DNA of 28,158 nt from JBBQBQ01 sp038317685 (lineage in GTDB: Bacteria > Desulfobacterota > Desulfuromonadia > Desulfuromonadales > DDH964), in the NCBI GenBank assembly GCA_038317685.1, contig JBBQBQ010000009.1, positions 1 to 28,158 of the forward strand, in the 5' to 3' direction. The translations under genes were made by a program, and so were the position numbers. The notes under the pieces are model-generated. The model was not told the DNA's origin. It searched no databases and was given only the letters and a program-made list of their open reading frames with translations. Positions 15,556 through 22,979 of this stretch are shown in pieces (positions within the stretch are counted from its first letter, which is position 1; the number at the start of each line of letters is the position of its first letter).

Positions 15556-16503
15556 TTACTGGCAGGCAGCTTCGGGCTGTTCCACCCCGCACCCCGGCCC
15601 CGGCGCCAACTCCGCCGCATCAGGATGGAGCCAGGGGGGAATGTTCCCGGTTTCGGTCGAAGGGGGGCTGACTTCGATCACGTCGGAACTGAGGACCAGG
15701 GGAATGGTGGCAACACCCATCCGGGCCAGCGCCATTTTGTTCCGTGCCAGTTGCACCCGCAACCCCCAGGACGGGGCACCGGTCTCCGGCCGAGCGGTGT
15801 TGAAGAGCTCCGGCAACTCAGTCAAACCCACTTCTCCCTGAGCCAGCAGGGCCGCCAGCCGGCGGCCGTCCTCCTCATCCTTGGCAATCGGATAGAAGGC
15901 GGTGAGTTTGGCAACCACCGGATCGGCGAGGATCTTGCCGACAGTCTCGGAACAGGCCGGGCAGGTCGGAGAAAAGTAGACGCGAATCCCGGCATCGGCC
16001 GGGCCGACGAGCGCCCAGGGAGGGAGGAGTATTTCCTTGGCGGTGGCCACGACGACCGGGACATAGGCCACCAGCCAGAGACCGAGAAAGGTCACCAGCA
16101 ACCGGCGGCCGGCCGGGGAGGCTCCGGGAATGGCCCCGGCCGCCGCCAGCCCGAAGAGGGTGGCGACCAAAAGACAGCTCAGGCAGGACCAGAAAAGGAC
16201 CTGCCAAATCAGGAAGCCGGTATCGATGAGGAGCCCGGCCAACAGGACCCAAAAAAGGAGCCGCCGGGCACCGGAGGAACGAAAAGATCCGAGGGCCAAA
16301 AGGAAGATGAGCCCGAAGGCGGCGGCGCCGAGGGCATAGAAGGGTAAGCCGAAGAGGCTGTACCCGGCGTAGATATGGCAACCGGCGGTCAGACAGAGGG
16401 GCTCGATACCGCCGACGCTGAAGAGACAAAAGAGCAAACCCAACAGGGCCGGGAAGAGAACCAGGGGCGCCCGGCCGGGGGGGCGGGAGTGGGACAGGGA
16501 CAT
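15556..16503 (-). CDS. Vitamin K epoxide reductase (VKOR)-thioredoxin fusion
   Basis: Encodes 315 residues. The first 155 or so form four to five membrane helices. Cys37 and Cys42 are followed by YSLFGLPFYALG, as in the VKOR loop before helix 2; the active-site pair is Cys107-Leu-Ser-Cys110. After the last helix comes a thioredoxin-like domain with YFSPTCPAC (Cys181, Cys184) and a cis-Pro-like IPL near residue 281. VKOR homologues reoxidise periplasmic disulfide-forming proteins and pass electrons to quinone, replacing DsbB; here a DsbA-like domain is attached. The CPAC motif is typical of the fused form. The ribosome site GGAGG is strong. Neighbours do not add information. Confidence 0.88.
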   Translation of the reverse strand: MSLSHSRPPGRAPLVLFPALLGLLFCLFSVGGIEPLCLTAGCHIYAGYSLFGLPFYALGAAAFGLIFLLALGSFRSSGARRLLFWVLLAGLLIDTGFLIWQVLFWSCLSCLLVATLFGLAAAGAIPGASPAGRRLLVTFLGLWLVAYVPVVVATAKEILLPPWALVGPADAGIRVYFSPTCPACSETVGKILADPVVAKLTAFYPIAKDEEDGRRLAALLAQGEVGLTELPELFNTARPETGAPSWGLRVQLARNKMALARMGVATIPLVLSSDVIEVSPPSTETGNIPPWLHPDAAELAPGPGCGVEQPEAACQ

Positions 16504-16541
16504 GAAACCTCCGAGGGTCGCGAACTTGAAAAGCTCGCCAT

Positions 16542-16571
16542 TAAATACCGCACTTTAACCCCGCTCGTCAA
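16542..16571 (-). promoter_or_regulatory. Possible promoter for the VKOR fusion gene
   Basis: On the minus strand, TTGACG (16566-16571) and TATTTA (16542-16547) are separated by 18 bases, 38 bases before the gene's ATG. The -35 box is close to consensus; the -10 box is weak. It sits in the 136-base gap after the lipoprotein hydrolase. Confidence 0.3.
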
Positions 16572-16639
16572 CGTCGGTTGCAGCCGGGTCATTCCCGAAT
16601 ATTAAGGCGGCCGCCGTTAATCCTCCCGGCAAGGAAGCA

Positions 16640-17398
16640 TCAGCGCCTCAGCCGGATGTCGAGGCGGTCGAGCTGCGCCGCCCAAAGGTCGCGCAGGGCC
16701 TGGTAGGTATGCCCCCCGGGGAGGATCAGGATCTGGGTCGGGGGGAGCGATTTGGCCAGTTCCCGGTCGCCGTCGACGAAGTAATCCTCCGCTCCGAAGG
16801 CGAGATAGAGAGGGGGAGTCGGGTCGGTCTTCGCCACATAACCCTTGATCCAGGCCCACAGATATCGCTCCCAATCGACCGTCGTGGTCGGTCCCGGCGT
16901 CCAGGAGGAGATTCCGCCGGCGGCCCGGATTTCATCAACGACCCCGTCCCAGCCGAGAAAAGGATTGATCAGGATGACGCCGTCGACCCCCTGCGGATAT
17001 TCCGTCAGGTACATGAGGGCTCCCAAGCCCCCCAGAGAGGTGCCGACGATCCAGATCTCCCGATAGCCTCTGGTCCGGGCCGGCCGGATGACGTCCTCCT
17101 CCAGCCGCCGGCCGAAGGATTCGTCTTGGAAATAGCCGAAATGGGTATCGGGGGCCACCATATCCATGGGGAGGCGCCGCTCCACCACCTCCCGGACCAG
17201 CCCATGCTCCTCGAAGATTTGCGGGCCGCCCCAGATGCCCCGTAGAAAGATCAGCAGCTTGCGTTCTCCGGGGGGAGCCGGGTTGGGGTTAGGATAGGAA
17301 AGAACGGGAATCGGCGCCACCGGTTTTGGAAAACAGCCGGGAAGGACCGCCAGCAGGGCGATCGCCAGGAGCACCGGCCACCTTCGTTCAGATCGATT
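16640..17398 (-). CDS. Lipoprotein alpha/beta hydrolase
   Basis: Encodes 252 residues if translation begins at the TTG at 17398, which has GGGAGGGAG directly upstream. An ATG at 17440 gives 266 residues but has no clear ribosome site. The signal is followed by lipobox LPGC (Cys23 from the TTG), predicting a lipid-anchored envelope protein. GTSLGG is the nucleophile elbow (GxSxG), FLRGIWGG precedes the presumed oxyanion region, AEDYFVDG holds the acid Asp and GGHTYQ the catalytic His, so the triad is complete. Substrate unknown; likely an esterase or lipase-like enzyme of the periplasm or outer membrane. A second lipoprotein hydrolase of different sequence is at 24982. Confidence 0.82.
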   Translation of the reverse strand, partial: NRSERRWPVLLAIALLAVLPGCFPKPVAPIPVLSYPNPNPAPPGERKLLIFLRGIWGGPQIFEEHGLVREVVERRLPMDMVAPDTHFGYFQDESFGRRLEEDVIRPARTRGYREIWIVGTSLGGLGALMYLTEYPQGVDGVILINPFLGWDGVVDEIRAAGGISSWTPGPTTTVDWERYLWAWIKGYVAKTDPTPPLYLAFGAEDYFVDGDRELAKSLPPTQILILPGGHTYQALRDLWAAQLDRLDIRLRR

Positions 17399-17681
17399 CA
17401 AAGCTCCCTCCCGCGCCGGATAGATGGGACAAAGCCTCATCTGTCCGGCGGTGACGTCACCGCTCCCCCGGCCCTGCGTGACATGCTTGATACTGGCTGC
17501 CGCACAAAAGTTTCACCGATTCCCGCGCCAAGTCAAGACTGCGCCCCAGCGCCGGGAAAGTATTGCCGATTTCTATGCCGGCCAGCCAACCGATTAAAAT
17601 TTCGGATTGGCTTTTTCCGGACTCCTCCTCCGCTAACCTGCCCGCTCACACACCCCCCCTTGTCGAGGTTCCCAGCAACGG

Positions 17682-17960
17682 TTGATTCTGATCCTGCTCC
17701 TTTTGCTGGCGGCACCGCTGGCACGGGCAGCCGACCACTCCGGTGCCGTCACCGTGACCGTCGACCTCTCGGACAAACCACGGTCCTCGGCAAGGCCCGG
17801 GCGATCTACGACTGGATCTGCACCAACATGTACCGCGATCCGAACACCCGCGGCTGCGACCAGGGGGACGTCGGCGCCCTGCTGATCACCCCCGGCGGAA
17901 CTGCGCCGACATCTCCTCAGTCTTCGTCGCCCTGGCCCGCGCCTGGTTCCGCCGCTCTTC
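17682..17960 (+). pseudogene. Decayed transglutaminase-like protein gene
   Basis: Fragments of one protein appear in shifting frames. A signal peptide (ILILLLLLAAPLARA) and GAVTVTVDLS start in one frame from a TTG at 17682. Just after, TTVLGKARAIYDWICTNMYR and DPNTRGCDQGDVGALL appear in another frame. Near 17895 a further base is missing, and GGNCADISSVFVALAR (active-site Cys and helix of the transglutaminase fold) continues in the next frame. The region between signal and TTVLGK is far too short, so a central block of the usual sequence is gone, and the 3' half with the His and Asp is absent. The gene has at least two frameshifts and a large deletion. The rest of 17399-17981 has nothing else visible. 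Confidence 0.8.
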
Positions 17961-17981
17961 CCCTCTTCTCACCTCCCCCTG

Positions 17982-19202
17982 CTACTCACTGCGCAAGACC
18001 TCCAGCACCTCGACATGCGCCGCCTGCCAGGCAGGGTAGGCGCCGGCGGCGAGCCCCAGCAAAACCGAGCCGACGAAGGTCCCGGCCATCAGCAGCGGGT
18101 CGAGCACGAGGGGCATCTCGCCAAGGCGGGTCACCACCATGACCAGTCCTGCGGACCCGATGACCCCGAGAAAGCCCCCGAGCCCGGCCATCAACCCCGC
18201 TTCCAGAATGAACTGGCGAATGATGTCGCGCCGCCGGGCACCGACCGCGCGGCGAATGCCGATCTCCAGGCGCCGGGTGCGCACCAGCAGGACCATGATC
18301 GAAAGAATCCCCAGGCCGCCGACGGCGAAAGAGATGCTGGAACTGATCCAGCCGAGGGTCTGCACCAATTGCAGAGCTTGTTCCTGCACCTGGATGGAGT
18401 CGCGGGCGGTGACCACGGAGAAGTCTTCCCGCTTCCCCGGACCAATCAGGTGGCGTTCGCGCAGGATCGCCGTCGCGGCGGCTTTGCTGGAGACATCGTC
18501 ACCGGGATCGGCCAGCCGAATGTAGACCCCGGAGATCCAGTACTGGTTGGAGAAGCGGCGCAGGAAGGTCGAGAGAGGGGCGAAGACCTGCTCATCCTGG
18601 TCGGTGCCGACGATGTCGGCCCCCATGGGAGCCAGGACGCCGATCACCCGCACCGGAGCGCGAAACATCAGGACCGTCTCCCCGAGGGCCGCTTCCGGCC
18701 GGTCGAAGAGACGACGGGCGATCTTGTCGCCAAGGATCACCACCCGCGCCTGCTCCGCCTCCTCTTCTAGCGTGAAGAAGCGGCCGGCGGCGAGTTGCAG
18801 GTTGCGGATGATCGCATAGTCGGGAACGGTGGCGACCAACTGGGTCGGCACCTTGGTATTGCGGTAGCGCATCGCCATCGTCTTCAGGGTGTAGGGCGCT
18901 CCGAGCCGCGCAGCCGGCAGGGAACCGATCAACGCCTCGGCGTCGCGCAGGGTGAAAGTCGTGGCAACATTGCTGACCCTGCCTCCCCCGTCCCGGCCGA
19001 AGTGCACCTGCCCGGAGCGCGCCAGAAAGAGGTTGGTGCCGAGCCGGGCGGTCTCGGCCTCGGCCTTGGCGTACATCGCCTTGGCGATATTCTGCACCCC
19101 GGTCAAGGCCAGCGCCCCAAGGAGAACCCCGACCACCGCCAGCGCGGTACGCAGGCGGTGGGTCTTGAGGGCGGAGAGGGCCATTTTCAGGGAAAACCAC
19201 AT
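17982..19202 (-). CDS. ABC transporter permease, MacB/FtsX type (second)
   Basis: Encodes 406 residues. The N-terminus MWFSLKMALSALKTHRLRTA, then LAVVGVLLGALALTGVQNIA, is the first helix of MacB-type permeases. A periplasmic domain (about 45-270) contains AAGRFFTLEEEAEQARVVILG and IGVLAPMG. Three C-terminal helices form the FtsX domain: WISSSISFAVGGLGILSIMV, RTRRLEIGIRRAVGARRRDI, and the tail GAYPAWQAAHVEVLEVLRSE. It probably belongs with the adaptor, ATPase and first permease at 21729-24884, giving a MacAB-like exporter or lipoprotein/peptide translocator. A block of about 2.5 kb now separates it from them, and no good ribosome site precedes its ATG, so its expression may be altered. Confidence 0.9.
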   Translation of the reverse strand: MWFSLKMALSALKTHRLRTALAVVGVLLGALALTGVQNIAKAMYAKAEAETARLGTNLFLARSGQVHFGRDGGGRVSNVATTFTLRDAEALIGSLPAARLGAPYTLKTMAMRYRNTKVPTQLVATVPDYAIIRNLQLAAGRFFTLEEEAEQARVVILGDKIARRLFDRPEAALGETVLMFRAPVRVIGVLAPMGADIVGTDQDEQVFAPLSTFLRRFSNQYWISGVYIRLADPGDDVSSKAAATAILRERHLIGPGKREDFSVVTARDSIQVQEQALQLVQTLGWISSSISFAVGGLGILSIMVLLVRTRRLEIGIRRAVGARRRDIIRQFILEAGLMAGLGGFLGVIGSAGLVMVVTRLGEMPLVLDPLLMAGTFVGSVLLGLAAGAYPAWQAAHVEVLEVLRSE

Positions 19203-19238
19203 GGGTCGATCTCGAGAGATGAAAAACCCTGGTGCCGA

Positions 19239-19664
19239 TCAGGATTTAATGAGCTTCGGCAGATCCTGTGCCCATGAATCTTCCATGAGCATCGTGAAGG
19301 ACATTGTTTGGGCGGCGGCGCCGAAGTCAACCTGCTCCAAATCCATCTTAGTTACCGAATTCGCCGCCTTCTTCAGCCAATTCCTCATCAGCGGCGAACG
19401 GACGTTGTCGTTGTTGCACCACCCCGCGTGGCCGATGTTGTAGGACGGATCGATGAAGATGCCGTCGATCTTGCCGGCGGGGGTGGGAAGCAGAGCCTTA
19501 AGCGCCTCCAGGTTGTCGCCGTGGATGATCAGGTTGTCGTCCAGCGCCGGCTTCTGCCCCGGACCGGGAAGGGATTTATCGGCATCCACCTTCAGTTCCC
19601 GAAAGGGGACGCTCAGGTGGTGGGAATAGATAAACTGCTTCCCTTTGAATTCAAGGGTCGGCAT
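19239..19664 (-). pseudogene. Type III restriction-modification methyltransferase stump
   Basis: Encodes 141 residues starting MPTLEFKGKQFIYSHHLSVP, the usual start of Mod subunits. DNLIIHGDNLEALKALLPT and IFIDPSYNIG follow; the methyl-transfer motif DPPY appears here as DPSY at about residue 72. CNNDNVRSPLMRNWLKK then matches the family, but the similarity stops near residue 100. The tail (TMSFTMLMEDSWAQDLPKLI) is unrelated, and the SAM-binding FxGxG region and target-recognition domain, some 500 residues, are missing. It cannot be an active methyltransferase. Its ATG lies two bases after the dinD-remnant stop. No Res subunit is present. Confidence 0.75.
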
Positions 19665-19666
19665 GG

Positions 19667-20400
19667 TCAGTTTTCGTCCGCTCCGATGAGCCCCTTGGCG
19701 TCCTTCTCTTCCAACTCCAAAACCGGCGGCGTACTTTTGAGCCGTTTCTCCACCACGCTGATCGGTTCGGCGGCGGGAATCATTTCCGGCATGGTGCCGC
19801 CGATCCGTTTGATCGCCTCGCGTACTTCCCGGCCGACGGTCTCGTGGGTGGCAATCGCCTGCTGCTGGTTGGTGATCGCTTCGCGAGCCAGCTTTTCTCT
19901 TGCGGAATTGATTGGCGGCGAGCTCGGTCGGTCCATCCGGTCGAGAAGATTTTCTGTCTTGGCAAGCCCTTTACGCTGCTTGATCGCCACGTTGCCGAGA
20001 CCGTTGTACAGCCCCTTGTAGCCGGCATCGTGAAAGACCCCGAACATGCGGTCCTGCACACCGGCTTCTCGGGCCGCGCCGGAAAGAGCTTAAACTCCTC
20101 CGATGTCTGTTTTCGAATCTCCAGCCGTTCCATGTCCGCGGCCAGGGTATCTGAAATCTCCTGACGGCGAGCCTGAATAGCAAAATACTGTTGAGCGTTG
20201 GCGATTTCGGGCTTGCGCGGATCGCCGTTCTGGGCAATCAGGGAGCAGGCAAACCAGGAAAGGTGATCGTCGTCGACCGACCTTACTCCACCCTTCCCGA
20301 TCTCGATCAAGTTGCCGACTCCGGCAAATTGATAATCCGGGCAAGCTGCGATCCGACATATCCCTCCCCCTGTTTCGGTCTTCCCCGAATTTTTCAGATC
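19667..20400 (-). pseudogene. dinD-like (DNA-damage-inducible protein D) remnant, frameshifted
   Basis: Two frames together give one protein. The upstream frame (20337 down to about 20095) reads DYQFAGVGNLIEIGKGGVRS, VDDDHLSWFACSLIAQNGDP, then NAQQYFAIQARRQE and RLEIRKQTSEEFK. The downstream frame (about 20090 to 19667) reads AAREAGVQDRMFGVFHDAGY, KGLYNGLGN, then THETVGREVREAIKRIGG. This is the BRO/DinD-type family. A one-base deletion near 20090-20095 would explain the break. The first 80 or so residues of the family are missing; the remnant begins next to the antitoxin stop at about 20394. It is almost certainly not functional. Such genes are common in defence islands next to restriction-modification genes, as here. 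Confidence 0.78.
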
Positions 20401-21236
20401 TGCTTCTTGGCTTTCGGCATCTCGGTGAGCGCCTCCGCATCCGTAAAAGGGATGATCGCGCCCGTGGCCCGTTCCTGCCAGATCGATTCCCGGTGGGCGG
20501 CATCAAATACCTCCTTATTGCGAGGGAAGATCTTGGCAACGACAGCGATAAGCTTCCTTTCCTCACCTGAAAGGGGCGAGGCGACGGAAGGATCGACTTG
20601 GGAGATTGCATTCACCAGATCGCGATAGTTGTTGAGCTGGGGTCCCATCGGCAGGGCCGCATACGTTGCCCCGGTCATGCTGCGGCCGAGAGCCCGAAAG
20701 GCCGCCATGTCGGCGTACCAGAGATACTTGGCGGCATAGAGCATCCGATCGTCTTTTTTCAGTAACGGCCGGCCCAATTCCCCCTCAAAGGCATCGAGTA
20801 CCAGCCGAATACGCGCGATGGAAAACTCGCGGTGGCCGGTGTGCTCGTCGCAGGGGCGATGCTCCAGAAGGGTACGCAGCAGGTTGTTCATGGCCTTACT
20901 CTGAATGACGCCGGTCTCCCAACGTTTGATGCTGGCAACTCCGATCTGCAACTCGCCGGCAAGGGCCTGCTGTGACAGACTTTTCTTTTGCCGTAATTCC
21001 CGAATCTCGGCCCCCGTCAGCAGGCCCACAGCCTGCCGGTAGGCATCGGCCATGCGCTCCTGCATAGCCCCCGCCTCATCGATGTCGGCCAGCTCCAAGC
21101 CGCACTCCGTACAGCAATGCACCCGCGCGGCATAAGTGATCTCGACATCCCGGAAACGGGTCGTATTTTCGACCTCGACCACGGCGGTCGGTTTTCGACA
21201 CTGTGGGCAATCCAAGCACTTTTTTTGATCATTCAT
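20394..21236 (-). CDS. MqsA-type antitoxin: zinc finger, HTH and Panacea (DUF4065) domain
   Basis: Encodes 280 residues in three parts. Residues 1-55 are a YgiT/MqsA-type zinc-binding domain with Cys7/10/13 and Cys41/42/45 (CPQC; CCTEC). Residues 75-115 are an XRE helix-turn-helix: IRELRQKKSLSQQALAGELQ, then VASIKRWETG. Residues 138-215 resemble the Panacea/SocA domain: FSIARIRLVLDAFEG, KKDDRMLYAAKYLWYAD, ALGRSMTGATYAALPMGPQ. MqsA-family proteins neutralise their toxin and repress their own operon; Panacea domains are known from many toxin-antitoxin pairs with unrelated toxins. It follows the toxin candidate by 9 bases, in the toxin-first order of mqsRA. The likely DNA target is the palindrome at 21665-21680. 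Confidence 0.85.
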   Translation of the reverse strand: MNDQKKCLDCPQCRKPTAVVEVENTTRFRDVEITYAARVHCCTECGLELADIDEAGAMQERMADAYRQAVGLLTGAEIRELRQKKSLSQQALAGELQIGVASIKRWETGVIQSKAMNNLLRTLLEHRPCDEHTGHREFSIARIRLVLDAFEGELGRPLLKKDDRMLYAAKYLWYADMAAFRALGRSMTGATYAALPMGPQLNNYRDLVNAISQVDPSVASPLSGEERKLIAVVAKIFPRNKEVFDAAHRESIWQERATGAIIPFTDAEALTEMPKAKKQI

Positions 21237-21245
21237 GGCCTCCCC

Positions 21246-21611
21246 CTACTCCCCCTGATTCCGACAACGATGAAGCGACACCAGATATAAAGCTTCGCCG
21301 TGTAAAGCGAATTTATAGTAAACGCGGGTTTCGAGGGGCGAGCAATCTACCGAAAATGCCCAAAGTTCAAGGTTGCGGATACGGGTTTCATAGGACTTGC
21401 CTGGGGGGTGACCCCCGGCGTAATGCTCCGGTCCGGTGGTGTTCAGAAGGCCGAGGAGAACCACCTGCAAATCATTCCGGACCGAATAACCCAGGTCGAT
21501 TGCGTCCGCCACGATGACCCCTGGTTCAACCAGAAAAATGTGGTTGGCATGGGCCGATTGCAGGGCTGCTTGAAGTTTTCCGGTCAGTTCTTTAAGGCTT
21601 GGTCGGCTCAT
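21246..21611 (-). CDS. Toxin candidate, MqsR-like
   Basis: Encodes 121 residues from ATG 21611; a GTG at 21620 is also possible. It lies directly upstream of the antitoxin with a 9-base gap and is the first gene after the promoter. The C-terminal segment PLETRVYYKFALHGEALYLV, then SLHRC, resembles the end of MqsR (P-x-L-x4-VYxK...xxVSF). The middle AIDLGYSVRNDLQVVLLGLL, with a following SYETRIRNLELW, could match MqsR's LGL...VIxGLxxxDF. The match is short and by eye, and key MqsR catalytic residues are not clear. If correct it is an mRNA interferase of the RelE fold; otherwise it is a toxin of another family paired with a Panacea antitoxin. Size and position fit a toxin in either case. Confidence 0.6.
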   Translation of the reverse strand: MSRPSLKELTGKLQAALQSAHANHIFLVEPGVIVADAIDLGYSVRNDLQVVLLGLLNTTGPEHYAGGHPPGKSYETRIRNLELWAFSVDCSPLETRVYYKFALHGEALYLVSLHRCRNQGE

Positions 21612-21659
21612 GCCCCCCACCGAGCAGCCCGCAATGCCAGAAATTTTGGCCTCGGGCCA

Positions 21660-21688
21660 ATTATGGTATCAATTGATACCGTTGTCAA
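21660..21688 (-). promoter_or_regulatory. Sigma-70 promoter of the toxin-antitoxin operon
   Basis: On the minus strand TTGACA (21683-21688) is a perfect -35 box and CATAAT (21660-21665) a one-mismatch -10 box, with an exact 17-base spacer. Transcription should start near 21653, about 40 bases before the toxin ATG. This is the strongest promoter seen in the window. Confidence 0.85.
21665..21680. promoter_or_regulatory. Palindromic operator, 16 bp
   Basis: GGTATCAATTGATACC is a perfect palindrome that fills the spacer between the -35 and -10 boxes of the toxin-antitoxin promoter. A dimeric HTH protein bound here would block RNA polymerase. The best candidate is the MqsA/Panacea antitoxin encoded by the same operon; binding is inferred. 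Confidence 0.75.
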
Positions 21689-21728
21689 TATGCCATTGCT
21701 ATCTTTCCCGGCCCCATTCCTCCCACTT

Positions 21729-22979
21729 TTACAACCCCCTGAGCGCCTCGATCGGATCGAGGGCGGCGGCCTGACGGGCGGGCTTGAGACCGAAGAGAAG
21801 ACCGATGGCGACCGCGGCGGCGACACTCATGAAGAAGACCTTCCAGGAAAAAAGAATCTCCAGGAGGCCGAGGCGGGCCAGTAGCTGGCCCATGGCCATC
21901 CCCAGCGCCATCCCGAGGAGGGCGCCGAGGAGGGTCAGCAGGACCGCCTCGACCAGAAACTGCAGGAGGATCGCCCGACTTTTGGCGCCGAGGGCCTTCT
22001 TCAGGCCGATCTCACTGCGCCGCTCGCTGACGCTGAGATAGAAGAGGTTGGCGAGGACGAAGCCGCCGACCACGATCGCCACCAGCGCTGTGACCCCGAG
22101 GAAGATTACCAGACCCCCCTTGAACATCGAAAGGAACTTGAGGATTTCATCGGCTGTGAGAATCGAGAAATCATCCTTGTCGCCGTCGACAAGCTTGTGC
22201 TCGTGACGCAGGAGGCTTCGCAGCCCGGCCACGTTGGCGGCCATGTTCTCCGGGTCGCGGAATTTGACGCGCAGCGCCCGAAAGTAGCGGCGGTCGAGAT
22301 TGAAGCGCTGGGTCAGGGTGGAAATCGGCAGGATGATGCGGTCGTCGATGGAGCCGCCCCCCCCGGAGAGGCCGCGATAGGAGAGCCGGCCGATGACTTG
22401 CACCGGCAGACGGCCGACGAAGATGGTTCGTCCAACCGGTGAAGCGTCGCCGAAGAGATTCCGGGCCGGAGTATCGCCGATCAGGCAGACCTTGGCGCCG
22501 CGCGTCACATCCTCGTCGGAGAAGTCGCGCCCCTCGACCAGCGGCCAGTTCCAGACCTCGGCGTAGCCGGCAGTGGCCCCGACGGCGATCGGCAGATCTT
22601 CCTGATTGTCGAGGTAATGGAGGGTGAGGCCGCTCTTGGCGCGCATCGGCACCACCAGGTAGGCGCCGGGGAGCGACTGGCGGATGGCCCGGGCGTCGTC
22701 CCAGGTGAGGGTCAGGGTGCGCTGGCCGACGGCCCGGCTCCGAAAGTCGCCGCCAAGGACGAAGGCGGTGTCGGGGCCGAAGAACTTGACGATCTCCAGC
22801 GCCTTGCGCTCGGCGCCGTCGACGGCGGCGACGATGATCGTCAACGAGGCGATGCCGAGGGCGATGCCGCAGACGACAAAGGCGCTGCGCAGTTTGTAGG
22901 CCCACAGCGCCTCCACCGCCATCCGCAACAAACGCCACGGCATCCGCAGCGTCTCAAGAAGCGGTAATGCGGCCGTCAT
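21729..22979 (-). CDS. ABC transporter permease, MacB/FtsX type (first)
   Basis: Encodes 416 residues from ATG 22979, with GGAGGAT 9 bases upstream; the start overlaps the end of the ATPase gene by 26 bases. After a short cytosolic lead, LRSAFVVCGIALGIASLTII is helix 1. The large periplasmic domain includes VVPMRAKSGLTLHYLDNQED, VEGRDFSDEDVTRGAKVCLI, and PVGRTIFVGRLPVQVIG. The FtsX helices follow: VIFLGVTALVAIVVGGFVLA, SVSERRSEIGLKKALGAK and the C-terminal GLKPARQAAALDPIEALRGL. This is the normal layout of a four-helix MacB-like permease. It should pair with the ATPase upstream and the second permease, now displaced to 17982-19202. Confidence 0.92.
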   Translation of the reverse strand: MTAALPLLETLRMPWRLLRMAVEALWAYKLRSAFVVCGIALGIASLTIIVAAVDGAERKALEIVKFFGPDTAFVLGGDFRSRAVGQRTLTLTWDDARAIRQSLPGAYLVVPMRAKSGLTLHYLDNQEDLPIAVGATAGYAEVWNWPLVEGRDFSDEDVTRGAKVCLIGDTPARNLFGDASPVGRTIFVGRLPVQVIGRLSYRGLSGGGGSIDDRIILPISTLTQRFNLDRRYFRALRVKFRDPENMAANVAGLRSLLRHEHKLVDGDKDDFSILTADEILKFLSMFKGGLVIFLGVTALVAIVVGGFVLANLFYLSVSERRSEIGLKKALGAKSRAILLQFLVEAVLLTLLGALLGMALGMAMGQLLARLGLLEILFSWKVFFMSVAAAVAIGLLFGLKPARQAAALDPIEALRGL

